From Oscillospiraceae bacterium (lineage in GTDB: Bacteria > Bacillota > Clostridia > UMGS1883): 56,521 nucleotides of DNA. Below, one piece after another: positions 42,512-51,044 of this stretch. Location of the stretch: the NCBI GenBank assembly GCA_015068735.1, contig SVJW01000009.1, forward strand, positions 1-56,521, in the 5' to 3' direction. The translations under genes were made by a program, and so were the position numbers. Numbering within the stretch: position 1 is the first letter of the stretch; each line of letters opens with the position of its first letter. The notes below the pieces were generated by a model that did not search any database, was not told the origin of the DNA, and saw only the letters and a list, made by a program, of their open reading frames with translations.

Positions 42512-44062
42512 ATGTATAAAGGAATGAAGAAGCACTTTTTTAAAATTTTTACATTTGTTTTTGCAGTAATACTCGCCCTTTGTATGAGCAGTTGTGCAAA
42601 AAAGAAAACAGCAACTTCAGGTGGAAAAGGGATTTCTCCGGAAGATGCTTATAAAGTTGTCCTGGAAGAACTTGTCTCAGAATACGGAATGCCTTCCGTA
42701 AACGGAACAAGTTATACAGGAATACTGGATTTTGAGATTGTTGACCTTAACGATGACGGCAAAGAAGAGCTTTTTGTGATATGCAGAAAAGGAGAAGAAA
42801 ACTTCTATTCAGCAATATACACCTGTGAAAAAGACGAAGCTGTAAAGTCATGGGAAACAAATTCAAACGACACTCTTAACAGCGTATATATCCGTAAACA
42901 AAACGGAAAAACCTGTGCGTTCTTGACAGTATCTTACCGTGGCTGGAGCAGCGGAATAATTATTTATGAAGACGGTAAGTTTGTGGATTTGTACAATGGG
43001 GAAGAATACAATGCAGATGAACAGAAAAAATATAATGAGGCGGCACAGTACGGAATCGGTGCGGAAAATGATGCTGTAATAGAAATCCATCTTAACCGTA
43101 TCGGTCTCAGTCTGGAAGATCCGTGGGAGGATATTGCCCAATTGTCTACAGGCGACGACTATGCAGGAACTGAAGCAGAAATGAAGAAATCATATAGAAA
43201 GTATGCTTCGGAATGTAAAGATAAACTTAAAAAACTGGGAATAAAACAAGATGTGTCGGCAGAAGATCTTTTGGCAAAAATCCCTTATTATGGTGACAGA
43301 AGCATCTGCAAAATGGATGCCGATATGGCAAAAGCATATGTTGAAGCAATCGAAAGTATGGATGAAATATATGTAAGTTTTCCGGGAGAGAGCTGGAGCA
43401 GAGATTTCGAGCTTTGCGCATTGCTGGCAGATCCTGCCGGTGACGGAATGCCCATTCTTATAACTGCATATCTTAACAAAGACGGTGGTCAAAGCGAATG
43501 GGAAGAGTGCAACGAAAACTACGGAGATTTACATGAAATTCATATGTGGGAATATAAAAACGGCAAAGCGGTAAACAAAAATGTTCAGAAACTTGACTAT
43601 ACCAACGGCTTTGGAGAAATAGGCGGAAAGACATATTACCGCAGTGTGGAATTTTTCCACGATGCAGGACATAAAAGAGCAGCTAATTATTATCTGATAG
43701 AAAACGGAACAGTCACACTTAAGCATACAGTTGATATTTACGATGCTTACGGAAATGTCGGGGAAGAAGCATATTTCTACGGTGAACTTCCGGGTGGAAA
43801 AACCTATCCTCTGACAGCGGAAAATCTCTCAGCAAACGGTTGGGTTGAAGAAAAACACGGTGATTTTTCCTCATGGCAATGTATAATGTTGGACGGAAAA
43901 AATGTCACAGAAAAGTATGCAGGAATGTGGCATGACGAAATCATTGGATTTGTAGAATCAGAAGAAATCGCACATATAAACGATCTGGAGTATCACATCA
44001 CTCTTTATAATGAAGATGCGTGGAATGTAGCGGAATTACTCAAAGACTACAGCGAAAACTAA
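42512..44062 (+). CDS. Hypothetical lipoprotein with a repeat-like calcium-binding motif
   Basis: 516 residues from the ATG at 42512 (AAGGA 4 nt upstream), or 512 from the ATG at 42524. A lipobox follows the signal helix (ILALCMSSC-AKKK). The mature N-terminal part contains FEIVDLNDDGKEELFVIC, a DxNxDG-type loop found in FG-GAP/EF-hand-like surface repeats. No enzyme motif is recognised in the rest. Expected on the outer face of the membrane; monocistronic between its own promoter and a terminator. Confidence 0.7.
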   Translation: MYKGMKKHFFKIFTFVFAVILALCMSSCAKKKTATSGGKGISPEDAYKVVLEELVSEYGMPSVNGTSYTGILDFEIVDLNDDGKEELFVICRKGEENFYSAIYTCEKDEAVKSWETNSNDTLNSVYIRKQNGKTCAFLTVSYRGWSSGIIIYEDGKFVDLYNGEEYNADEQKKYNEAAQYGIGAENDAVIEIHLNRIGLSLEDPWEDIAQLSTGDDYAGTEAEMKKSYRKYASECKDKLKKLGIKQDVSAEDLLAKIPYYGDRSICKMDADMAKAYVEAIESMDEIYVSFPGESWSRDFELCALLADPAGDGMPILITAYLNKDGGQSEWEECNENYGDLHEIHMWEYKNGKAVNKNVQKLDYTNGFGEIGGKTYYRSVEFFHDAGHKRAANYYLIENGTVTLKHTVDIYDAYGNVGEEAYFYGELPGGKTYPLTAENLSANGWVEEKHGDFSSWQCIMLDGKNVTEKYAGMWHDEIIGFVESEEIAHINDLEYHITLYNEDAWNVAELLKDYSEN

Positions 44063-44073
44063 TTTACAAAACA

Positions 44074-44109
44074 AAAAAACCGCAGTACTTAATTGTACTG
44101 CGGTTTTTT
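44074..44109 (+). terminator. Terminator after the lipoprotein gene
   Basis: AAAAAACCGCAGTAC / GTACTGCGGTTTTTT with a 6-nt loop. Confidence 0.9.
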
Positions 44110-44144
44110 GTGTGCTTATGTCCCTAAAAATACGGCTAAATCGG

Positions 44145-44173
44145 TTGACAACACGCTGAAAAAAGGATATAAT
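44145..44173 (+). promoter_or_regulatory. Promoter of alaS
   Basis: TTGACA (44145-44150), 17-bp spacer, TATAAT (44168-44173), both perfect. Short leader, no T-box. Confidence 0.85.
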
Positions 44174-44199
44174 GATAATTTGTAAAGGAGTGTTTACTA

Positions 44200-46824
44200 A
44201 TGGAAAAATTAGGACTTAACGAAATACGCGAAAGATACTTAAAATTCTTTGAAAGTAAAGGACACTTAAGACTTCCGTCATTCCCCCTTGTACCTCAGAA
44301 TGACAACAGTCTTCTTCTTATAAATGCCGGTATGGCACCTCTTAAGCCTTATTTCACAGGAAAGGAGATCCCTCCCCGAAAGCGCGTTACCACTTGCCAG
44401 AAATGTATCCGTACACCTGACATCGAGCGTGTTGGTATAACTGCACGTCACGGTACGTTCTTTGAAATGCTGGGTAACTTCTCTTTTGGTGACTATTTCA
44501 AGCACGAAGCAACAGCTTGGGCTTGGGAATTTGTTACTAAGGATCTCGGACTTCCAGAGGACAGAGTATATATCACCGTTTACGAGGATGACGATGAAGC
44601 TATCGAAATCTGGACAAAGGAAGTAGGCGTAGACCCCTCTCACATTTCCAGAATGGGTAAAGAGGACAACTTCTGGGAAATTGGTCAAGGCCCTTGCGGA
44701 CCTTGTAGTGAGCTTTACTTCGACCGTGGCGAAAAGTACGGTTGCGGTAGCCCCGACTGTAAGGTTGGCTGTGAGTGTGACAGATTTGTAGAATTTTGGA
44801 ACCTTGTATTCACACAGTTTGACAAGGATGAAGAAGGAAACTACAACCGCCTTGCAAATCCCAACATCGATACAGGTATGGGACTTGAAAGAATGGCTGT
44901 TATTATGCAGGATGTAAACAACCTTTTTGAGGTTGATACTATCCGTAATATTATGCTTGAAATCAGTAAGGTTGCAAAGGTTAACTACGGTGAAAATGAA
45001 AAGAGCGATATTTCTCTCCGTGTTATCACTGACCATATCAGAAGCACAAGCTTTATGACTTGTGACGGTGTACTTCCCTCTAACGAAGGCAGAGGATACG
45101 TTCTTCGCAGACTTCTCAGAAGAGCTGCTCGTCACGGAAGACTTCTCGGTATCAAGGGCACATTCCTTTCCGATATCGTTGATACAGTTGTTCGTGAGTC
45201 CAAGGGTGCATATCCCCAGCTTGAAGAAAAGCAGGATTATATCAAGAAGGTTATTAAGAGAGAAGAGGAAAGCTTCGCACAGACAATTGACCGCGGTCTT
45301 TCCATTCTTGAAGAAAAGATTGCTGACCTTGAAAAGAGCGGCGGAAAAATCCTTTCAGGTGACGATGCATTCCTTCTTAACGACACATACGGATTTCCCA
45401 TTGACCTTACAGAAGAAATTCTTCAGGAAAAGGGTCTCGGTGTAGACAGAGAAGGTTATAATAAGCTTCTCCTTGAGCAGAAACAACGTTCAAGAGAGGG
45501 AAGAAAAGTTGGCGATGAAGCAGCTTGGAGTGAGGACATTTACCAGACTCTCGGCAAGGACATCACAACAGAATTTATTGGTTATGACAAAGCTGAATGT
45601 GACGCAGCAATCACAGTTATTGTGAAAGACGGCCAAGTTGCAGACAGCGTTTCCGACGGTGAGAATGCAGTTATCATTCTTGACAAGACTGTAGTATACG
45701 GTGAAAGCGGCGGTCAGGTAGGCGATAGCGGTATTATCTCCGGCGAAGGATTCAAGATGGAAGTTACCGATGCCAAGAAGCTTGGCGACGGTAAGATTTT
45801 ACACCATGTAACAGTTCTTGAAGGAACTGCAACCAAGGGTGACAAGGTTACAGTTTCCATCGATACAAAGAGAAGAATGGCTATTACCCGCAATCACTCA
45901 ACTGCACATCTTCTGCAGAAGGCTCTCCGTGAAGTTCTCGGTAACCACATTGAGCAGGCAGGTAGCTATGTTGATGAAAATAGACTTCGTTTCGACTTCT
46001 CTCACTTTGAAGCAGTTACAAAAGAGCAGCTTCAGGAAGTTGAAAATAAGATAAATGCGGCAATTCTTGCAGCATACCCTGTAGTAATTAAGAATATGGC
46101 TATTGCTGATGCTAAGGCTGAGGGTGCAATGGCACTCTTCGGTGAAAAGTACGGTGATACAGTTCGTGTTGTAAATATGGGCGGATATTCAATCGAGCTT
46201 TGCGGTGGTTGTCATCTTGAAAATACTGCTCAGGCAGGTCTTTGCAAGATCCTTTCTGAAAGTGGCGTTGCAGCAGGTGTAAGAAGAATTGAAGCCGTAA
46301 CAGGTGAAGGCGTTCTCCGTTATATTGAAGAAAAGAATGCAATCATCCGCGATGCGGCAGCAGCACTCAAGTCAACTGAGGGTGAGCTCGTTCACCGTGC
46401 AGAAGCAATTGCTAACGAAAACCGTGAGCAGCAGAAAAAACTTGAGCAGGTAGCCTCTCAGATGGCTAATGCAAAAGCTAACGATATTATGTCAAATGCT
46501 AAGAAGATTGGCGATATTACACTTGTTGTAGCTCAGCTTGACGGTGCAACGGTTGACTCTCTCCGTAAGACAGGCGACGCTATCAAGGAAAAGACTCCTA
46601 TGAGCGTATGCGTATTCGGTGCAGAAACTGACGGAAAGATTTCCTTTGTTGCAATGGCAAGCCAAGATGCTGTTAAGGCAGGCGTACATTGCGGAAAGAT
46701 TATTAAGGAAATTACTGCTATTGCAGGCGGTAGTGGCGGCGGTAAGCCCGATAGCGCACAGGGCGGCGGTAAGGATGCAGGTAAGATTGCCGAGGCTCTT
46801 GCAAAAGTTGAAACACTTATATAA
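44200..46824 (+). CDS. alaS: Alanyl-tRNA synthetase
   Basis: 874 residues, standard length. Class II catalytic core at the N-terminus (RLPSFPLVPQNDNSLLLINAGM, RHGTFFEMLGNFSFGDYFK), a CxxC-type insert near residue 185, the editing domain with RNHSTAHLLQKAL and CGGCHLENTAQAG, and a C-terminal C-Ala domain (GGSGGGKPDSAQGGGKDAGK). It charges tRNA-Ala and clears Ser/Gly mischarging. AAAGGAG is 10 nt before the ATG. The HIT gene follows after 12 bp. Confidence 0.97.
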   Translation: MEKLGLNEIRERYLKFFESKGHLRLPSFPLVPQNDNSLLLINAGMAPLKPYFTGKEIPPRKRVTTCQKCIRTPDIERVGITARHGTFFEMLGNFSFGDYFKHEATAWAWEFVTKDLGLPEDRVYITVYEDDDEAIEIWTKEVGVDPSHISRMGKEDNFWEIGQGPCGPCSELYFDRGEKYGCGSPDCKVGCECDRFVEFWNLVFTQFDKDEEGNYNRLANPNIDTGMGLERMAVIMQDVNNLFEVDTIRNIMLEISKVAKVNYGENEKSDISLRVITDHIRSTSFMTCDGVLPSNEGRGYVLRRLLRRAARHGRLLGIKGTFLSDIVDTVVRESKGAYPQLEEKQDYIKKVIKREEESFAQTIDRGLSILEEKIADLEKSGGKILSGDDAFLLNDTYGFPIDLTEEILQEKGLGVDREGYNKLLLEQKQRSREGRKVGDEAAWSEDIYQTLGKDITTEFIGYDKAECDAAITVIVKDGQVADSVSDGENAVIILDKTVVYGESGGQVGDSGIISGEGFKMEVTDAKKLGDGKILHHVTVLEGTATKGDKVTVSIDTKRRMAITRNHSTAHLLQKALREVLGNHIEQAGSYVDENRLRFDFSHFEAVTKEQLQEVENKINAAILAAYPVVIKNMAIADAKAEGAMALFGEKYGDTVRVVNMGGYSIELCGGCHLENTAQAGLCKILSESGVAAGVRRIEAVTGEGVLRYIEEKNAIIRDAAAALKSTEGELVHRAEAIANENREQQKKLEQVASQMANAKANDIMSNAKKIGDITLVVAQLDGATVDSLRKTGDAIKEKTPMSVCVFGAETDGKISFVAMASQDAVKAGVHCGKIIKEITAIAGGSGGGKPDSAQGGGKDAGKIAEALAKVETLI

Positions 46825-46836
46825 GGAAGTGTAATT

Positions 46837-47178
46837 ATGGATTGTTTATTTTGTAAAATAATAGCAGGGGATATTCCCTCTGCAAAAGTGTATGAGGATG
46901 ATAAGGTATTTGCATTCCGCGATATTGAGCCTCAGGCACCTACTCATATTCTTATTATTCCCAAAGAGCATATTGCATCTGCAAATGAACTTACAGAGAA
47001 AAACGCTTCCATAGTAGGTCATATCTTTGCAGTTGCGGCAAAAATTGCAAAAGAAGAAGGAATCGCCGAAGGTGGATACCGCATTGTAAACAACTGCGGT
47101 GAAGACGGCGGACAGACCGTAAAGCACCTTCATTTCCATATGCTCGGAGGAAGAAGTTTAGCTTGGCCTCCAGGCTGA
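46837..47178 (+). CDS. HIT-family nucleotide hydrolase (HinT-like)
   Basis: 113 residues. Histidine triad His97-x-His99-x-His101 in KHLHFHMLGG; the N-terminal CLFCKIIAGDIPSAKVYEDD and HILIIPKEHI are typical of HinT. It hydrolyses nucleoside phosphoramidates and possibly aminoacyl-AMP leaking from synthetases, which fits cotranscription with alaS. Both are served by GGAAG-type sites, with a terminator-like hairpin downstream. Confidence 0.93.
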   Translation: MDCLFCKIIAGDIPSAKVYEDDKVFAFRDIEPQAPTHILIIPKEHIASANELTEKNASIVGHIFAVAAKIAKEEGIAEGGYRIVNNCGEDGGQTVKHLHFHMLGGRSLAWPPG

Positions 47179-47192
47179 TTAAGACAGAATTT

Positions 47193-47227
47193 ATTGTTGC
47201 AGTGAAAATCACTGCAACAATATTTTT
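47193..47227 (+). terminator. Terminator-like hairpin after the HIT gene
   Basis: ATTGTTGCAGTG / CACTGCAACAAT followed by ATTTTT. Only 17 bp separate it from the next start, so the amidohydrolase may rely on read-through. Confidence 0.8.
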
Positions 47228-47244
47228 AGAAAGAAGCATATTTT

Positions 47245-48027
47245 ATGAGAAAAATTATAGATTTTCACGCACATATATTTAATCCCAAGATTGCACATCT
47301 TGCCATTGCCAACCTTGAGCAGCATTACGGTATGCCATGGCACGGTCTTGGTACATTTACCGATATGAAAGAGGAAATGGAAAAATCCGGCTTTTATAAG
47401 GCAGTTATATTTTCCACTCCCACCAAGCCGACGCAGGTGGTAATCAATAATGACTTCCTTTTTGATCTCAGGGATGACAGGTTTATAGTTTTCGGCTCGG
47501 TACATCCCGACTACGAGGACGTAAAGAGCGAAATTCAGCGTGTAAAAAACCACGGACTTAAAGGTTTTAAGTTCCACCCTGATTTTCAGGCGTTCAATAT
47601 TGACGATGACAAAGCGCTTTTTATGTATGAAGAGATTGGCTCGGAATATCCAATTGTTCTGCATGTAGGAGATAAGAAACTTGACTATTCAAATCCCGAG
47701 CGTCTTTCAAGAGTGCTTGAAAAATTTCCTGAACATAAATTTGTAGCGGCTCACATGGGCGGTTACAGCGTATGGGATAAGGAAGCAAAAAGCCTTGTAG
47801 GTAAAAATGTATGGTTTGACACCTCCAGTACAATGTGGGAAGTAACACCTGAAAAAATGGTGGAAATGATTCGTGCCCACGGTGCGGACAAGGTGCTTTT
47901 CGGTTCCGACTATCCTGCTGTTTCTCTTAAAGAAGAAGCAGAGCGTATTGAAACACTTAATCTTACAGAAGAAGAAAAAGAGAAAATATTCTATACTAAT
48001 GCCGTAAGGCTTCTGGAGTTGGAATAA
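47245..48027 (+). CDS. Amidohydrolase-2 family metal-dependent hydrolase
   Basis: 260 residues, TIM-barrel amidohydrolase of the ACMSD/COG2159 type. Metal and catalytic residues: DFHAHIF (His-x-His), GFKFHPDFQ, VLHVGD, AHMGG and FGSDYP (Asp). The related enzymes decarboxylate or hydrolyse small acids; the substrate is not predictable. The stop codon is followed directly by the ATG of the S24/S26-like gene, so both are cotranslated. The ribosome site (AGAAAG) is weak. Confidence 0.82.
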   Translation: MRKIIDFHAHIFNPKIAHLAIANLEQHYGMPWHGLGTFTDMKEEMEKSGFYKAVIFSTPTKPTQVVINNDFLFDLRDDRFIVFGSVHPDYEDVKSEIQRVKNHGLKGFKFHPDFQAFNIDDDKALFMYEEIGSEYPIVLHVGDKKLDYSNPERLSRVLEKFPEHKFVAAHMGGYSVWDKEAKSLVGKNVWFDTSSTMWEVTPEKMVEMIRAHGADKVLFGSDYPAVSLKEEAERIETLNLTEEEKEKIFYTNAVRLLELE

Positions 48028-48459
48028 ATGTTAGGTCTGGAAGAAAGCTTAAAACAAAAAGGAATATATGTGACTGTCACAAAAGGCGACAGTATGAATC
48101 CAATGCTTGTTGAGGGTAGGGACAGAGTGGTTGTTGTACCGCCTGAATTCCCCCTCAAAAAGTACGATATACCCGTATATCGGAAAATGGGACATTACAC
48201 AATGCACCGTATTGTGAAGGTCACAAAAAACGGCTACATTATCTGCGGTGACAACCGTGGAGTTTTAGAAAAGAACGTCAGGGAAGAGGACATTGTCGGA
48301 ATGCTGGACGGCATTTATCAGGGCGATAAATATATAGACCGTCACGACAAAGAATTTTTGCAGTACGGTATCGATGCTGTGAAAAATCTCCCCAAAAGAC
48401 GGTTGAAGTATTTTATAAAACGCGTGGTAAGAAAAATTAAAAGAACGGTTAAAAAATGA
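48028..48459 (+). CDS. Soluble S24/S26-type signal peptidase-like protein
   Basis: 143 residues. TKGDSMNPMLVEGRDRVVVVPP holds the family Ser (GDSMxPxL). The second box KYDIPVYRKMGHYTMHRIVKV has His where bacterial leader peptidases have the general-base Lys, as in SipW-type Ser-His enzymes. ICGDNRG is the third box. There is no membrane helix, but a basic C-terminus (KRRLKYFIKRVVRKIKRTVKK) could bind the membrane surface. Adjacent to the amidohydrolase with no gap. The mobile-element hairpin begins 3 bp after its stop codon. Substrate unknown. Confidence 0.75.
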   Translation: MLGLEESLKQKGIYVTVTKGDSMNPMLVEGRDRVVVVPPEFPLKKYDIPVYRKMGHYTMHRIVKVTKNGYIICGDNRGVLEKNVREEDIVGMLDGIYQGDKYIDRHDKEFLQYGIDAVKNLPKRRLKYFIKRVVRKIKRTVKK

Positions 48460-48462
48460 ATG

Positions 48463-48787
48463 AACGGAGCAGTCAATCTGCTCCGTTCAGCGTGTCGATA
48501 AACCTATCGACACGCTGGCAGACGAGGAAAAAGGAAGGTAAATCTGTTCAAGGCAAGCTCGTCGGCGTACGAGGGTACGGTAGAGATTGACTTGGACGGA
48601 AGCAAGCAAAAAGCCCTGAAAACTGCGATTTTCAGGGCTTTAACTATCTTTTCCATTGAATGAGAAGTTACCTTATTACCGGATTGTCGAAAATCGCAAA
48701 CCCTTACAAAAACTTTAAAAATTCAAGTTTGCTTGTGGTTGACCGACTTTTTCGACAGTCTGAACGGAGCAGTAAAATTGCTCCGTT
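48463..48787. mobile_element. Small terminator-targeting element, copy 2 (275-bp core plus duplicated hairpin)
   Basis: The core 48488-48762 is almost identical to 20121-20394, with a one-base insertion and few substitutions. It keeps CAGCGTGTCGA and TCGACAGTCTG ends. It is bracketed by two 25-bp hairpins with identical AACGGAGCA/TGCTCCGTT stems (48463-48487 and 48763-48787) but different loops. These flanks are unrelated to those of copy 1. It fills the 433-bp gap 48460-48892; no coding sequence seen. Confidence 0.75.
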
Positions 48788-48803
48788 CATTTGTTTGTCT
48801 GTA

Positions 48804-48832
48804 TTGACATACTATACCATTTGATGTATAAT
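48804..48832 (+). promoter_or_regulatory. Promoter of the CofE-like gene
   Basis: Perfect TTGACA (48804-48809), 17-bp spacer, perfect TATAAT (48827-48832). Confidence 0.85.
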
Positions 48833-48892
48833 ATACTCGAAAATGTGGCAAGAATATATCATTAAATATATTGTACAAAGGAGCAACCTAAA

Positions 48893-49588
48893 GTGGAGTG
48901 TTTAACAGTCAACGAAAAGAAAAATGAAAAAATAACTGTAGGCGAGAATCAATATGCAAGGTTAGCAATTAAAACTCATATCATAACCAATGAAGATGAT
49001 ATTTGTGAAGTTGCAAAAAAATATGCCGGGGATGTTTTGCAAGAGGGAGACATTCTTTTCATAACAGAAAAAATAGTTGCTTGTACACAGGGACGAGCAA
49101 TACCGATGAAAGATATTAAACCGCGTAAACTTGCAAAATTTTTGTGTAAATTTGTCCTTAAAACACCTCACGGAATAGGACTTGGAATTCCTGAAACTAT
49201 GGAAATGGCACTCAGAGAATGCGGAATTGTAAGAATTCTTTTTGCAGCGGGAGTTTCAGCTGTGGGAAAACTTTTCGGAAAAAGAGGTTGGTTTTATAAA
49301 GTGGCAGGCTACCGTGCGCGCAGTATTGACGGCCCGTGCGACTGTACAATTCCTCCCTATAACGAGTATGTAGTTCTTGGTCCTGATGAGCCTGATGCCG
49401 TGGCAGAAAAAGTTTCTTGTGCACTTGGTGGTGCTTCGGTTATCATCACCGATATAAATGACCTTGACGGACAAATTCTTGGCGCATATCCGAAGGATAT
49501 TGACAGAGATTTAATGGTAAAAATATTAAAAGATAATCCGCTTGGTCAGGAAAGACAGCAGACACCTATGGGAATTATCAGAAAGTAA
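48893..49588 (+). CDS. Coenzyme F420 gamma-glutamyl ligase (CofE)-like protein
   Basis: 231 residues from a GTG start, with AAAGGAG 8 nt upstream. Resembles the F420-0:gamma-glutamyl ligase family: VLQEGDILFITEKIVACTQGRAIP near residue 50 and DGPCDCTIPPYNEYVVLGPDEPDAVAEKV with later VIITDINDLDGQILG. Clostridia of this type are not known to make F420, and no other F420 gene is in the window, so the real substrate is probably another glutamylation target. Monocistronic between a consensus promoter and a terminator. Confidence 0.75.
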   Translation: MECLTVNEKKNEKITVGENQYARLAIKTHIITNEDDICEVAKKYAGDVLQEGDILFITEKIVACTQGRAIPMKDIKPRKLAKFLCKFVLKTPHGIGLGIPETMEMALRECGIVRILFAAGVSAVGKLFGKRGWFYKVAGYRARSIDGPCDCTIPPYNEYVVLGPDEPDAVAEKVSCALGGASVIITDINDLDGQILGAYPKDIDRDLMVKILKDNPLGQERQQTPMGIIRK

Positions 49589-49591
49589 AAT

Positions 49592-49633
49592 AAAAAGCGA
49601 TGTAAAAACATTGAGTTTTTACATCGCTTTTTT
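49592..49633 (+). terminator. Terminator after the CofE-like gene
   Basis: AAAAAGCGATGTAAAAAC / GTTTTTACATCGCTTTTT with a 5-nt loop. Confidence 0.9.
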
Positions 49634-49663
49634 AACCTTTGTTTAACTTTAACAGTTTATAAT
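49631..49663 (+). promoter_or_regulatory. Candidate response-regulator boxes and -10 of the VTC operon
   Basis: TTTAAC occurs at 49631, 49642 and 49648; the first two are exactly 11 bp apart, one helical turn. TATAAT is at 49658-49663 and the boxes cover the -35 position. Similar to the TTAACA direct repeats bound by PhoP/OmpR-family regulators. Confidence 0.5.
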
Positions 49664-49691
49664 TCCCTTATCAGTCATAGGAGGTGAAAGG

Positions 49692-50357
49692 ATGAAGTTC
49701 AGGCACGAATACAAACATTGTATCAATCTGATGGATATATATTGCCTCAGAACAAGGCTCTCTGCCGTAATGAAACACGACAGAAATGCAGGCGAAGACG
49801 GCACATATCTTGTTAAAAGCCTGTATTTTGACAACTATATGGATCAGGCTCTCCGTGAAAAGGTTGACGGTGTAAATAAAAGAGAAAAGTTTCGCATCAG
49901 GTATTACGGAACGGATACCTCGTTTATAAGGTTGGAGAAAAAAAGCAAAATTAACGGATTGTGCAATAAAGTAAGTGTCCGCATTACTAAGGAAGAATGC
50001 CAAAGCATTATAGACGGAAATATTGAATTTATGAAAGAGGATGAAAGGAATCTTCTCAGGGAACTGTATTCTAAAATGAAGTATCAGCTGCTCCGTCCGA
50101 AATGTATAGTGTCATACACAAGGGAAAGCTTTGTTTACCCACCGGGAAATGTTCGTGTTACGCTGGACACAAACATAGGGGGAAGTAATAGCATACGCAG
50201 TTTTTTGAATCCGGAAACGAAGTTTCTATGTCTTTACAGAAACTCAATTTTAGAAGTCAAATGGGATGAATTTCTGCCGGAAATAGTTCGTTATGCAGTA
50301 GGACTTCACAGCAGAAGGAGCGGTGCATTTTCAAAATATGCGGCAGTAAGATTTTAA
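49692..50357 (+). CDS. VTC domain protein (polyphosphate polymerase-like)
   Basis: 221 residues after a strong AGGAGG. VTC/CYTH-type tunnel fold: N-terminal RHEYKHCINLMDIYCLRTRL, YLVKSLYFDNYMDQALREKVDGVNKREKFRIRYYG and FIRLEKKSK with alternating basic and acidic residues lining the tunnel, then RPKCIVSYTRESFVYP and ILEVKWDE. Relatives polymerise phosphate from nucleotide or pyrophosphate donors. The bacterial members that travel with DUF4956 have unproven function. First gene of an operon with DUF4956, a Cthe_2159-like protein and, 97 bp later, a two-component system. Confidence 0.85.
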   Translation: MKFRHEYKHCINLMDIYCLRTRLSAVMKHDRNAGEDGTYLVKSLYFDNYMDQALREKVDGVNKREKFRIRYYGTDTSFIRLEKKSKINGLCNKVSVRITKEECQSIIDGNIEFMKEDERNLLRELYSKMKYQLLRPKCIVSYTRESFVYPPGNVRVTLDTNIGGSNSIRSFLNPETKFLCLYRNSILEVKWDEFLPEIVRYAVGLHSRRSGAFSKYAAVRF

Positions 50358-50372
50358 AAAGGAGTTATTATT

Positions 50373-51044
50373 ATGAGTTTTTCAGATGTGTTCAAATCGA
50401 GTTTTTTGGAAAACGTCAATTCATTTTCCGTATTGGATGTCCTTTTAGCAATGGGACTTAGTTTTGTATTAGGTCTTTTTATATTCCTGATTTATAAAAA
50501 GACTTATTCCGGTGTGATGTATTCCGATTCTTTCGGTGTATCACTTATCGCAATGGCAATGATAACAAGCCTCGTAATCATTGCGGTAACATCGAACGTT
50601 GTACTGTCACTCGGTATGGTCGGTGCTCTTTCTATTGTTCGTTTCAGAACAGCCATTAAAGAGCCAATGGACATTGCATTCTTGTTCTGGGCAATAGCAG
50701 TGGGTATTGTTTTAGGTGCAGGACTTATTCCTCTTGCCGTAATCGGCTCGGTTATCATAGGTATCATTATTGTGGTTTTCTCAACAAGAAAGGTTGGGGA
50801 TATTCCATATATTTTGGTAGTAAATTGCGATAGTTCAGATTCGGAAAAGAACGTTACACAACTTATTAAGAATGAAGCGAAAAAGAGTCTTCTTAAATCC
50901 AAATCTGTAAATAATGCAGGTACAGAGATTATTTACGAGGTTCGTATCAAGGATAAAAATACCGAATTTGTAAACAGCGTATCATCCTGCGAGGGCGTAA
51001 CCAATGCCGTTCTCGTTTCATATAACGGCGAGTATATGTCATAA
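50373..51044 (+). CDS. DUF4956 membrane protein
   Basis: 223 residues. Membrane helices at about 20-40, 50-75, 80-100 and 105-135, with the conserved stretch SLGMVGALSIVRFRTAIKEPMDIAFLFWAIAVGIVLGAG between helices, then a cytoplasmic domain of about 85 residues. Same family that repeatedly accompanies VTC and CotH-like genes. Function unknown. The stop overlaps the next start by one base (TAATG). Confidence 0.85.
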   Translation: MSFSDVFKSSFLENVNSFSVLDVLLAMGLSFVLGLFIFLIYKKTYSGVMYSDSFGVSLIAMAMITSLVIIAVTSNVVLSLGMVGALSIVRFRTAIKEPMDIAFLFWAIAVGIVLGAGLIPLAVIGSVIIGIIIVVFSTRKVGDIPYILVVNCDSSDSEKNVTQLIKNEAKKSLLKSKSVNNAGTEIIYEVRIKDKNTEFVNSVSSCEGVTNAVLVSYNGEYMS

